Below the pieces are notes generated by a model. It searched no databases and was not told the origin of the DNA. It saw only the letters and a list, made by a program, of their open reading frames with translations. The translations under genes and the position numbers were made by a program. Shown in pieces: positions 40,200 to 49,760 of a stretch of 64,000 nucleotides of DNA. The stretch covers positions 310,001 through 374,000 of the forward strand of contig JAPFFF010000031.1 in the NCBI GenBank assembly GCA_039105265.1. The letters run 5' to 3'. The stretch is from Tritrichomonas musculus. Its lineage: Eukaryota; Parabasalia; Tritrichomonadida; Tritrichomonadidae. The number at the start of each line of letters is the position of its first letter. Positions within the stretch are counted from its first letter, which is position 1.

Positions 40200-41504
40200 T
40201 TACTGGATGTTAGAGCCAACGCCAACCATTGCATCAAGCAGTTTCTCTCCAATATCACAAAGGTTTTGACAGTCCGATTGATCACATTTTTCGAGTTGAT
40301 CTAAAACTTGCCTTAAAGATGAAATAATTGATTCATTTGCTTTAGGTATTCCAACAAGTCTCTGAAGTGATGCATGTTGCTGGTCTGCGAGTTCTTTCAA
40401 GTCTCTTAATTTTATTGTTTTAGCATGATTCGATACAGACAAATCTTTAACTATTTTGGCCATTTTCGAAGATTCCTCTTTTTGATTAATTTCATTATTA
40501 GTACTATTCGTAATAGTGCCACTTTTATGATGTTCATTTTTTTGTATTGATTTCAATCGCTGATATTTCTCTTTGAATTCTTGGCATTGCTCACTAATAC
40601 GCTCATTTTCCTCTTCAAGGATTTGAATTTGTCTAGGAAAAGTCAAAATAAAATTATTGATTTTTTCTTCTATTGCATTTTTTTCATTTTGGAGGATGTC
40701 TGGAAATAAATTTGGTGATGCCGTCGATGAGTTTATATCTACATTAAACCTATTTAAATCTTTGTAAACAGAAAGGACAGCGGAAGGAATTTTAGAAACT
40801 GGCTGATAAATGAATGTTGGCGCCTGCATTTCAATATCTAGAATAAGAGGATTTCCAGCTTTAATTAAATCAATTTTATTTTTCACTTTTTGAAGTTCAT
40901 GCGTTGATAATCTTTCGGAAATTATAAGCTCATCAATCATTCTTTGCTTTTCTCTTTTTTCATCTTCTAAATTAGAAAGTTTGGTTTGCAAATTCAAGCA
41001 TTGCGCTTTATCTTCTTCAGAACTAAAGAGATCTTCTTCTAAAGTAGAAATAGTCATTTTGTATTGTTCAACTTCTTTTTCAATAACTGAATTTTCTCTT
41101 TTGGAATCAGATATATTTGATTGAATCGATTTTAAAGATGATTTTAAATCAGACAATTGTTTTGTGAGCGCATGTATTTTTGCTTCTTCTTCGGGTGAAG
41201 GGAGTTGAGTCAAATTTTTTTCTTCGTTTAATCTTTTGATTTCAATATTAATCATTTTAATTTCTTCTGATAAACGGCCAACGTCGTTCTTATGTTCTTT
41301 GCATTCTGTCTCGATATCTTTTTTTAATTTTTCTTTTTCACGAAATAATTGTCGAATGACTGCTTTCATTTTTTCAATTTCAGGAGAAGAATTTCCTTGT
41401 TCATACGATAATATAGAATTTTCGTTCTGTTCTTCTAGCTTTATTGCTGTTGAGTCGATATTCGAATGCGATTCATCTGGTTCAATAAATTCTTCTTCTT
41501 CCAT
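40200..41504 (-). CDS. Coiled-coil protein, unassigned
   Basis: 434 residues. An acidic N terminus (MEEEEFIEPDESHSN) is followed by long heptad-rich helices at about 45-215, a non-coiled Pro-containing middle (about 220-275, PTFIYQPVSKIPSAVL), more coiled coil at about 285-325, and a C-terminal helical part. I do not recognise the family; it could be a cytoskeletal, basal-body or tethering protein. The gene is divergent from the Sti1-like gene with only 108 bp between starts, and convergent with the syntaxin gene. Confidence 0.75.
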   Translation of the reverse strand: MEEEEFIEPDESHSNIDSTAIKLEEQNENSILSYEQGNSSPEIEKMKAVIRQLFREKEKLKKDIETECKEHKNDVGRLSEEIKMINIEIKRLNEEKNLTQLPSPEEEAKIHALTKQLSDLKSSLKSIQSNISDSKRENSVIEKEVEQYKMTISTLEEDLFSSEEDKAQCLNLQTKLSNLEDEKREKQRMIDELIISERLSTHELQKVKNKIDLIKAGNPLILDIEMQAPTFIYQPVSKIPSAVLSVYKDLNRFNVDINSSTASPNLFPDILQNEKNAIEEKINNFILTFPRQIQILEEENERISEQCQEFKEKYQRLKSIQKNEHHKSGTITNSTNNEINQKEESSKMAKIVKDLSVSNHAKTIKLRDLKELADQQHASLQRLVGIPKANESIISSLRQVLDQLEKCDQSDCQNLCDIGEKLLDAMVGVGSNIQ

Positions 41505-41612
41505 TTGAATAATTCTTGATTTCTGCTTCTATTTGTCCGGCCGGCTTTCTTCTCATTATTTAAAAAACAAACTTTTTTTTCTATTTATATTTGGCAGATT
41601 CTCTATAAAAAA
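41505..41612. promoter_or_regulatory. Short divergent promoter with CCGGCCGG palindrome
   Basis: Only 108 bp separate the two start codons. In otherwise A/T-rich sequence an 8-bp G/C-only palindrome (41537-41544) stands about 40 bp from the coiled-coil start and about 70 bp from the Sti1-like start. It could be a shared factor-binding site. The position is seen directly; function is inference. Confidence 0.45.
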
Positions 41613-42926
41613 ATGAGTAGAGTATTAAATGCTGACAAACTAAGGGAATTAGGAAATACTGCTTTTTCTCGAAAAGATTATCAAGAAGCAATTCAATTAT
41701 ATACACAAGCCATCCAAGTTGAGCCAAATGATGAAAAACTTTTTTCAAATAGAAGTGGAGCATTTACAGCTATGCTAAACTATGTCGAAGCAGAATGTGA
41801 TGCATATGCAGTTATAAGATTAAATCCTAAATGGGTAAAAGGATATACTCGACTTGGAAACGCTTTAATTGGAGAAAAAAGATGGGATGATGCTATTTAT
41901 GCTCTTCAAATTGCTAATAAAATTGACCCTGATGATCCGAGGATTCCAGAAGATATAAAAAACTGTGAAAGAAGTCTTCCTGAACATAAAAATCAGCCAA
42001 TTTTTTTTGGAGTTCCTTTAATTTTTGAAATGATAAAAAGCGACCCAAAATATTCAAAAACTTTTGAAAACCCTCAAATATTAAGAGTATTACGAAAATT
42101 GCAAGACAATCCTGCTAGCGCTCCAGAATTTGCCACTGATCACGAAATTGAAGAATTAATCAGATCTTCTTTCGATTTCATGAATCATAATCTCGATTAT
42201 TTCGAAATGTCACCACAAAATGCTGGTCCAAATTCTAATTCTTATCGACATAGCAATCAAGCAATTCTCATTGAAGAAGCTAAAAAGAACAAATCTTTGA
42301 AAAGCAAAGCTTCTATAAAGGAGGATAAAAAAGAAGCTCTTAATTATAAAGAGAAAGGAAATCAGTTTTTCCATGAAAAAGATTACGGGAGTGCTATTTT
42401 TATGTACAGTAAAGCAATCAATAACGATCCTGAAAATGCTACATTCTATTCGAATCGATCAGCAGCTTTCACATCTCTTGAATTTCCAGGGCCAGCACTC
42501 GAAGATGCGAACAAAGCTATTCAAATTATGCCTAGTTTCATTAAAGCCTATACAAGAAAAGCGCATTGCTATTTTGATCTAGGAGAGTATATAAAATCAT
42601 ATCAAACCTACGAACAAGCACTAGTTATTGATCCAAAAAATTCAGACGCAAAAGAAGGAATTGACTTGATTATCCAAACAATTCATGGACTTTCTCAAAA
42701 TGTTTCTCAACAGATGATAAAACCAGTTGATGAACCAGATATTGTTGAAGCTGTCACAACATTAAAAACACTCAAAATATATGATGGACTTTTAAAAAAA
42801 GAATGGACAAAAGATCAAATACGAATTTTTTTGAAAAATCCTTTGTTTATTGAAGCATTTCAAAAGCTATATATAAATGGAGTTTTCACTCAAAAACAAA
42901 ATTTATCATCTTCTGAGGCAGTTTAA
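41613..42926 (+). CDS. Sti1/Hop-like TPR co-chaperone
   Basis: 437 residues with two TPR arrays and two DP-like modules. The first TPR block is about residues 5-110 (KLRELGNTAFSRKDYQEAIQ, LFSNRSGAF, WVKGYTRLGNAL). DP1-like lies about 150-200 (DPKYSKTFENPQILRVLRKL). The second TPR block is about 245-350 (NYKEKGNQFFHEKDYGSAIF, YSNRSAAF, FIKAYTRKAHCY). DP2-like ends the protein at about 380-430. Sti1/Hop bridges Hsp70 and Hsp90 through carboxylate-clamp TPRs; the N-x-x-x-N and K-x-x-x-R style residues of the clamp are visible in both arrays. Canonical Hop has three TPR domains, so one is missing here. Cytosolic; probably an Hsp70/Hsp90 adaptor. Confidence 0.85.
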   Translation: MSRVLNADKLRELGNTAFSRKDYQEAIQLYTQAIQVEPNDEKLFSNRSGAFTAMLNYVEAECDAYAVIRLNPKWVKGYTRLGNALIGEKRWDDAIYALQIANKIDPDDPRIPEDIKNCERSLPEHKNQPIFFGVPLIFEMIKSDPKYSKTFENPQILRVLRKLQDNPASAPEFATDHEIEELIRSSFDFMNHNLDYFEMSPQNAGPNSNSYRHSNQAILIEEAKKNKSLKSKASIKEDKKEALNYKEKGNQFFHEKDYGSAIFMYSKAINNDPENATFYSNRSAAFTSLEFPGPALEDANKAIQIMPSFIKAYTRKAHCYFDLGEYIKSYQTYEQALVIDPKNSDAKEGIDLIIQTIHGLSQNVSQQMIKPVDEPDIVEAVTTLKTLKIYDGLLKKEWTKDQIRIFLKNPLFIEAFQKLYINGVFTQKQNLSSSEAV

Positions 42927-43285
42927 TTTATCTAATTTGTCTATCCCAATCGGACATTGCTTAGAAATACATACATTATAATATGTAATACATATTTTGC
43001 CTCAATATGATGATTATAGCTAATTTAATATTTTTTTAATATTTCAACGAAATTTTTAATTTAATCACGAAATACCATTATAGTTCAAATGACATCATAA
43101 ATGCTTTTTGATTTGAAGTTTCTTACATCTTTATTATAGAAAGTTAAAAAAATCGGATTCATTAATGAACTAATCGCTATGTCAATAAATCATGTTTTAA
43201 ATACAATACTTAAATAAATGAGAACTTTTTAATAATAACTTCATTGAATATCAATAAAGATAAAAAATTGTAAATATGAAAAATT

Positions 43286-43786
43286 TTAGATAAGAATGCA
43301 GCACTTTGACTTAAGTTTTCCATCATAAGGATCAGTGTTGGCATCAATTTCTTTACCAGTGATCATTTTAACAACTTGTGCATATGTAAGCTTTCCTTTC
43401 TTTTTTCCTGTTATTGATTCCATGGCATTACTAACTTCATCATCGGTCATATCACGGCCAACATATTTAGCAATAGCTTTAACTTCTTTTGAATCAAGGT
43501 TCTTACTTCTGTCTTGATCGAAAGATCTGAAGGCCATTTTAATAATATAATTTTGATCTTTATTTAAGGCAGCTGTGACGAAATCTGAAAATTCTTGACG
43601 GGAAACAGTGCCACTGTTGTCAATGTCAATACCTTTGAAATACATTTCTGCTGTTTCAGCGCTTGTATCTCCACCCATGATTTCAGGGAATAGTGCTTTG
43701 AATTCAGCTATCTTGATTGCTCCCTTCTTCTTTGTATCTTTCTCGTCGAACTTGGCAAGGAATGGTGCGAGTTGTTCAGCAGTCAT
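43286..43786 (-). CDS. EF-hand protein with C-terminal CaaX box
   Basis: 166 residues, calmodulin-like size. Four EF-hand positions are visible. EF2 is canonical (DIDNSGTVSRQEF) and EF3 is nearly so (DQDRSKNLDSKEV). EF1 (DEKDTKKKGAIKIAEF) and EF4 (TGKKKGKLTYAQV) have lost several ligands. The protein ends KLKSKCCILI: a CaaX sequence CILI preceded by Cys and Lys residues, predicting prenylation (Ile at X favours geranylgeranyl) with possible palmitoylation next to it. This implies a membrane-bound calcium sensor. Stop context ATCTAAAA gives a TAAA overlapping the stop. The gene is convergent with the Sti1-like gene. Confidence 0.9.
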   Translation of the reverse strand: MTAEQLAPFLAKFDEKDTKKKGAIKIAEFKALFPEIMGGDTSAETAEMYFKGIDIDNSGTVSRQEFSDFVTAALNKDQNYIIKMAFRSFDQDRSKNLDSKEVKAIAKYVGRDMTDDEVSNAMESITGKKKGKLTYAQVVKMITGKEIDANTDPYDGKLKSKCCILI

Positions 43787-45600
43787 TATTTCAAAATAAA
43801 AAAATAACGTGCGAAAACGTTCTTATATTCAAAATTATATTAAACCAATTTATATTCAAAGAAAGGGTTTGAATTTGACATAATGGTGTATATTTTATTT
43901 AATTAATTGAGTTTTATATCAAAATAATATTTACATTATGAAAGATTTACATCTAATCCTTTGAGACTAATATTTTTTTTTAACTTTTTCTTATCGGTTA
44001 TATTCGTTATTTAAATTTATTAAAAACGTATTTATTTTTATTTAACTTTTGAATGTTTTTATTAGAAAAAGTGGAGTAATTTATGATATTTATTTCCGAA
44101 TCAGATTGGATATAATATTGTTGTTTCTTAATGTAAAATCAATAATCATTTGCTTTTCAAAATTAAAATTTATTTAGAATTTTTAAAAAGCTAAAATTTA
44201 CTTAGGATTTTAAGAAATTAAACAAATATCAGAGTTCCTAAGGCAGAGTCAATTTTCGATAAAAACTTTTTATGTTGAATTATAATGCTTAAAAAAGTAT
44301 AATTAAATTATATTAAACTTTTAAAGAATTTTTACAGGTTATTTTCCAAGATAAATGAAAAATATTATTTTTTGACAAAATTCAGTTTAAAATGATCGTG
44401 CTTTAAAGATATGTGATATAAAAATTATTTTTTAACGTATATTTAATTTTTTCAAATTTTTTTCAGAACTTTTTTTTGACTCATTATTTGGCCATAAAAA
44501 TGTTTAAATTTGAGAATGTTCTTTTCAAAAAATATTTATCATAATAATCTAGTTTTATATCATTTTTTAACCTGTTAATTTTTAATTAAATATAAATTTA
44601 ATATTTTATAAAATTTATATTAACATATAAAATTATAAAAATATAAATCTGTCGAAAATTTTTTCTCTGAGTCATCGATTTTGTGTGACGGTATGAATTT
44701 TCTGTTTTTTTATTGAAATTTCATATTGTCCAAATATTATCCTGCATTTCATAAATTAATAAATATATGATATTTTTATAAATATATAATTATTATTTAA
44801 ATAAGAAAATATTTATAATTTATCAAGATATTATGAAAATATAAAAAAAGTGATATTAAAATGTAGAATTGTTTTTATTAAATAATATTGGATAATTTAA
44901 AATAAGAGTTTAATATTAAATATAATAATATAAAAATTTTTGATTTTTAACTACTACATTTTTTTAAAAATAATTTTTTAAAAAAAGTTACGTTAAGTCA
45001 CTTAGCATTAGGAACTCTACAAATATCAAAGTAAACCATTAATAAATGCTATTTAGGTTAAGGATGTAAATTATATCCAAAAATCGCAAAAAGAGCCTGG
45101 GTATGGTGATTTGCTCTGGTCTTTTGGTGATTTAGAGAAAAAAAATAAAATATTTTGTAAATTTTGTTTTTTAATTTTCGCGTGTAAAAAATAAATCATT
45201 CAATATTTAAAATAAATTCTTAGAAACCGTATATTCTCAAAAGACTAATTAACCACCTCAAATTAATCAAATTTTCCTTGATAAATTTATCAAAAATTAG
45301 TATTTATTTTTCAAAAAATATTATAAACTATTATATTATGAACTGTATTTATGATAATAAAAATAGTATAATGTTCATCATATAAATGATCTTTTGAAAG
45401 GTTTATATTTCTCCAATCTCCAAAAAAGACCATTTGGAGATCACCGAAAAAACATAAACCATTCAAAATTGATTGAAAAAACTGGTTTCTCCATCTCCAT
45501 CTACAAATGGAGAAATCGTTTTTTTTTAAAATTTAAACAAAGTTTTACTTCCTTAAGGGGGACGTTTCTGAGATCAAAAATAGATGGATCGAATGTGATT
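43787..45600. other. Gene-free region rich in inverted-repeat elements
   Basis: No gene is supported. It holds the MULE-like element at 44231-45018 and an imperfect inverted repeat (arms about 45104-45150 and 45395-45455). The latter have related GGTGAT ... TGGTCTTTT ... GAGAAA blocks, perhaps another small element of about 350 bp. The 71-codon frame at 45394-45609 overlaps one arm and is rejected. Confidence 0.45.
44231..45018. mobile_element. MULE-like non-autonomous element with 9-bp target duplication
   Basis: The ends are inverted: AGAGTTCCTAAGGC at 44231 and, on the other strand from 45018, AGAGTTCCTAATGC (13 of 14). They are flanked by a perfect 9-bp direct repeat ACAAATATC (44222-44230 and 45019-45027). 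A 9-bp duplication is the hallmark of Mutator-like elements, which are known in Trichomonas. The 788-bp interior has no coding frame. Inside the right end, TAAGTGACTTAACG matches the end of the element at 54107. Confidence 0.7.
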
Positions 45601-45769
45601 TATCGTTAAGAGATGAATAGTTATATGATGGTGTAAATGTATCGAAAACGTATCAAATATGGATCAAATTCGCATAGTTAGATTTATAGTTAGAAATCGG
45701 GTTAGATTTCACCTGGTAACTTTAAGAGTGATTCATGAGTGATTCTGATCGATTTCGATAATGATATGT

Positions 45770-45890
45770 TCGATAAGATGTACTCTCATATGATGTACTC
45801 GCATATGATGTATCCGCATGTGTTGCGATCGTTGTGTTGTACTCGCATAAGTTACATCCGCATATGGTGTATTCGATAAGATGTGATCGG
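45770..45890. repeat. Degenerate short tandem repeat, GATGTACTCGCATAT-like
   Basis: Several imperfect units of about 15-18 bp (gatgtactcgcatat, gatgtatccgcatgt, gttacatccgcatatg, ggtgtattcgataag) follow each other near the low-coordinate end of the Polinton-like fragment. Possibly a terminal repeat zone of that element. Confidence 0.5.
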
Positions 45891-45974
45891 TACAAGTACT
45901 TTCTCGTAACAGTTCTCTCTTATTAGTAAATCGTCATTATCTCGCTTAAATGTAACTACTAATATTGGAAGATT

Positions 45975-46559
45975 TTAACTAAATAGTTTAAGTTCATTGT
46001 TTATGTAATTATTGGTAATGTTGTATAAGTAGAATCCATTAACCTTACCGGTAATGTCGTTAAAGAAGTATGAGAACAGTGCTATTTTGTTATCTAAATC
46101 GACGACGAGTAAGTTATATTCTAATTTGTTTAATACAGACTTCCATTGGTTGTTGATGGGATTGTGATAGATTAACTCTTGTGGAAGTAGTTCGGTGAGA
46201 TAATTAAGATGGTTATGGATATACTCTTCACTAACAGCATTGTTGTTTATATAGAACGTTATCTCCAATCGTAACAAACCTGTATCCAAACTATCGTTAA
46301 TGCTGTTCCGTAACTGTTCATCTGGATTGTATAACCAATCCGCTATATGTGATTCGATCTTCCCTCTAACGGATGGACTCTCGATAGATTGGACGAACTT
46401 GTAATAGAATTTGTATCTAACTTTACCGTGTTCTGTGTTATGGATGAAGGTAAGACAGTTCTTACCAACTAGTTTGTCGTTATCCATAATTACGTAGTCT
46501 CCATCGTTATTGGAACCTTCCATAACATAATCGTTATTGTCTATTAAATACTGGATCAC
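45975..46559 (-). CDS. Polinton-like fragment, frame A (unassigned)
   Basis: A 194-codon frame, Asn/Asp/Tyr-rich (MIQYLIDNNDYVMEGSNNDG), with regular hydrophobic spacing that suggests a folded protein. No family is recognised. Its composition agrees with the other frames of the fossil element and not with host genes. Treated as part of an incomplete element. Confidence 0.4.
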   Translation of the reverse strand: MIQYLIDNNDYVMEGSNNDGDYVIMDNDKLVGKNCLTFIHNTEHGKVRYKFYYKFVQSIESPSVRGKIESHIADWLYNPDEQLRNSINDSLDTGLLRLEITFYINNNAVSEEYIHNHLNYLTELLPQELIYHNPINNQWKSVLNKLEYNLLVVDLDNKIALFSYFFNDITGKVNGFYLYNITNNYINNELKLFS

Positions 46560-46884
46560 ATCTTCTTTGTTAATAACACCAGCGAAGTCTTGTGTGAAGT
46601 CGATATCGTTATTGTAGATACCTTCATCTTTAAAGGATTTAATAGCTTCTTCGCTAGTAATTAATGCGAATATCGTTTAGAATAATCTTTTTACGTGTGT
46701 GGAAGTCTAGTTCGAATAATCTGGCTTCTTCTTCGTGGTTCATGTTTCAATTAAAGTAAAAAATTTGTATGCGTAGATGATCTTGTGTTAGTTCAATACA
46801 GTAGTAAGAATAAAAAAGTTAAATTAAAATTGGTTTAGAATAGTTGGAATCGTTTACGTTGGATCGTTAGTAATATACATTTAC

Positions 46885-47718
46885 TAAACTGAGTCGCAAA
46901 AACTGGACCTATCAATTTTTTTGAGAGAGTTTCAAAATATAATTTTTTAATTTCATAAGTTTATTTTGATAGGTCCAGTTTTTGCTGGATTCAATATTTG
47001 AATGAATTATAAAAATATAATAGAAAATATTGAATGCTTTATTTATAAATTTCAGAAACTAAAAAATGAAAACGAATGCACTTTCTTCCTTTATAATTTG
47101 GTTAATTACCATTAAGCCTTTTCTTCTATCATGTTCGTCTAGATACTTTTTGTTTTCTTTATCATTATTTGATTTATCATTTAATGATCCTACTTTTTTC
47201 CATTATGAAAGTGTGCTAGAAGGCTTTTATGAACTTTCAATTAATAATTTATTTTGATTTGCTTTTGTAATTGAGAGCTACTATCTCATAATTGATCATT
47301 TTTATAATTAAACATTGTTATTTGGCATTATTCATTTTTGAGGACGACTTTGTGAGGTATTATCTTGTCACTGAGCATTGTTTGAAATTATGATTTGCAA
47401 GAGCGAGTTCTTGAGGCAATGTTTCGTGAACATAGTTTATTTGTTTAGTCATTTTGATTTGTCAGAGGTAGGTTGCAAGACATTATTCTGCTATATGACA
47501 ATCTCAATTTACGAGAGCTGAGTCTTAAGGTGCTATTTTCTGAAAAATGGCTTAAAGATAAGTATCCAATAAATTGTAGTCGTTTTAATTTATCTTAAAA
47601 TAATCAATTCAATTCTTTTTAAAAAAATTGAGAATATTTCAGAAGAAAACGTTTTTTGAATAAAAAAATTCAATTGTATTTCAAAAATTGATAAGTCCAG
47701 TTTTTGCGACTCAGTTTA
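46885..47718. mobile_element. TA-flanked inverted-repeat element inside the Polinton-like fragment
   Basis: 46886-46920 and 47683-47717 are inverted with one mismatch in 35 bp (ACTGAGTCGCAAAAACTGGA at the start), and TA stands at both outer edges (46885-46886, 47717-47718). The core resembles Tc1/mariner TIRs. A third copy of the inner repeat (46966-46984) makes the left end a hairpin with 46897-46915. Flanking sequence is a tandem repeat (GTTCGTTAGTGATATACATT-like, about 46861-46883 and 47719-47775), so the element landed between repeat copies. No transposase is encoded. Confidence 0.65.
47270..47560. repeat. Degenerate tandem repeat inside the TA-flanked element
   Basis: About five loose copies of a 55-65-bp unit with the shared pattern ttTGcgAGagcgagttcTtgAGGcaaT (for example at about 47337, 47395, 47458, 47508). 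It lies wholly inside the 46885-47718 element. Age or role unknown. Confidence 0.4.
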
Positions 47719-47809
47719 TAAGTTCATTAGTGATATGTATTTACGATAAGTTCGTTAGTGATATACATTTATGATCGACTCTTAACGGTACAAACCAAAA
47801 ATAATAGAC

Positions 47810-48004
47810 CTACTGTGCAGATGATCCTACGCAAGTGACCATTCGAGGGGTCTTATGATCGTGAACAACTTTGTTTTGAAGATAATCTTTAGCTTCATCA
47901 TCCGTGAAACCATATCTATTAGCGATTCTCTTGAATTTCGATAACGTATTGGTTGGATACTTAGAATAAACTTCATCTATTGTTTTGAACTTGATTCGGG
48001 ACAT
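47810..48004 (-). CDS. Polinton-like fragment, frame B (integrase N-terminus-like)
   Basis: 64 codons, MSRIKFKTIDEVYSKYPTNT onward, with KFKRIANRYGFTDDEAKDYL and VVHD. This style resembles the first residues of integrases in trichomonad Mavericks, as I remember them. The catalytic core is not present in the window, so it is a remnant. It is separated by 10 bp from frame C. Confidence 0.35.
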   Translation of the reverse strand: MSRIKFKTIDEVYSKYPTNTLSKFKRIANRYGFTDDEAKDYLQNKVVHDHKTPRMVTCVGSSAQ

Positions 48005-48014
48005 TTATAATGGA

Positions 48015-49358
48015 TTAAGAGTACAATAGTTTACGGTTTTGTAAGAACACCATGACCATTGTGAACACAACATTATCGTTGATCGGTAATGGAATCTTGA
48101 TTTCGTTTTTGTCGTAGAATTCAATCCAAAATGTTTCATCGCTATGGTTCATCTTATAATATTTGATCGGACAGAATGGTTCGTTAGTTCTACCAACAAG
48201 ATAATGATTTGATTGAGTTGCAAATGAAGCTACAACTTCACACTCCAAATCAGTCAAAATGTTCTTCAATATTTGTTCGTGATGATAATGATATAGCTTG
48301 TTTATATTGTTTTTGAATGGGTTAGACGATCCAATATTGAAGAAGCTAGCTGTATACGGATCGAATTTAATATTATCATATTCACGTTCTTTAATATCAT
48401 CTTCATCTATAGGTTCATTCCAATCTTCTTCTTCTTCTTCTTCACCAATATCAGGTTTATCAGGTTTACTAGGTTCTTCATATGGTATTAATTTGTATTC
48501 ATGATTTATTCTATGTTTAGTATAGTTGACACTACGATGTCCGTTATAAAAGTTACTATACGGAGAACCAATGTGTACATTATTATTTGTTCTCGAGATC
48601 AATATATCGATTGATCTAAATAAATCAATTAAGTGTGAATCTTTTGATCGTAATTTCAAGATATGTTGATAATTTTCAAACGCATCTTCGACTATAACTA
48701 CTTCACTTTGTAAATAGAAATGTAATTTCTCACCAATCCATTCATAACTTTTATGTAACATCCCTTCATAATCATCTTTGATATCTTCTAATTGTTTTAG
48801 TAAAGTAGTTCGTTCATCTGGAGTGATCTTTCTATCCGTTATCTTCTCTTTCAAATGATTATATAGATTATGATCATCAATAGCTTTTCGTATTTGATTT
48901 ATGATATTGATCCAATTATCATTTGATGTTACTCTGACATGTATTGGAATTTGATATACTCTTACATATTTATTCGGTAGATTATCCATAACTATTTCAT
49001 ATATTTCATCTTCTGATAACGTTTCACATATTTCTTTATTAACAAGTGTGATTACATCTCTTAGTTTATCATATTTATTAGTATCAAATTTTCGAACGAA
49101 CAGATCAAACTTAATCCAACCAGTTCTCCATTTAACAGACATATGACGAACACCGATTATTTTTTCGCCGAGATTGGATGTTCTCCATTCAGCTGGATAT
49201 TTGAAGTAAATTCTGTTGAAGTGTTCATCATTATCGGTATAATATTTAGTGGTTCCATATTCAGTTTCAACTCTTAACGAATCAACTATAGAGTTATAAA
49301 CCGTTTCGATTGGTAACGGAATGTGTTCATCTTCTGTGTTATCCCTTCTATAACTCAT
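48015..49358 (-). CDS. Polinton-like fragment, frame C (unassigned, 447 aa)
   Basis: A long open frame with an acidic spacer (GEEEEEEDWNEPIDEDD, about residues 306-322) between two folded-looking parts. No motif is recognised. It may be an accessory or structural gene of the element; I cannot tell. Strand, spacing and composition tie it to frames B and D. Confidence 0.5.
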   Translation of the reverse strand: MSYRRDNTEDEHIPLPIETVYNSIVDSLRVETEYGTTKYYTDNDEHFNRIYFKYPAEWRTSNLGEKIIGVRHMSVKWRTGWIKFDLFVRKFDTNKYDKLRDVITLVNKEICETLSEDEIYEIVMDNLPNKYVRVYQIPIHVRVTSNDNWINIINQIRKAIDDHNLYNHLKEKITDRKITPDERTTLLKQLEDIKDDYEGMLHKSYEWIGEKLHFYLQSEVVIVEDAFENYQHILKLRSKDSHLIDLFRSIDILISRTNNNVHIGSPYSNFYNGHRSVNYTKHRINHEYKLIPYEEPSKPDKPDIGEEEEEEDWNEPIDEDDIKEREYDNIKFDPYTASFFNIGSSNPFKNNINKLYHYHHEQILKNILTDLECEVVASFATQSNHYLVGRTNEPFCPIKYYKMNHSDETFWIEFYDKNEIKIPLPINDNVVFTMVMVFLQNRKLLYS

Positions 49359-49385
49359 TTAAGTGAAACCAAAAATAAACATCAT

Positions 49386-49760
49386 TTACTCTTCATCGTC
49401 AGCGAATTCATCCGAATCGAAAGCTCCACATGGTTCAATCCATTTATTGATTAATACTAACTTAATGATAGTATCGATTAACTCGATCTTTGAATCCATT
49501 TCATCGTTAGCTATGAATCGATCATCGAGTTCGTCAAGATCGTCGATGTTATAGTAGTTGATGATGTTGTCGAGATTGAACTCTGATTCATAGTTGGTAT
49601 CATCGAGATAATCACGAAGTGATTCGAGTAGTTCATCGACGCTGTTGATGTTAGAGAGATCATTGTTGTCGGTAAACCATTCGTGATAGTCTTCAATGAT
49701 TGACTCAATGGTTTCGACTGAATCGATTGGTTCGACTGTGAATTCAATTTCGGTCATCAT
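49386..49760 (-). CDS. Polinton-like fragment, frame D (acidic, 124 aa)
   Basis: Very acidic 124-residue frame (many Asp/Glu, few Lys/Arg), ending DSDEFADDEE. It precedes frame C by 27 bp on the same strand. No family is recognised. Confidence 0.45.
   Translation of the reverse strand: MMTEIEFTVEPIDSVETIESIIEDYHEWFTDNNDLSNINSVDELLESLRDYLDDTNYESEFNLDNIINYYNIDDLDELDDRFIANDEMDSKIELIDTIIKLVLINKWIEPCGAFDSDEFADDEE

Noticed and set aside
45394-45609. 71-codon plus frame
   Set aside because: Overlaps one arm of an imperfect inverted repeat and has no family support.
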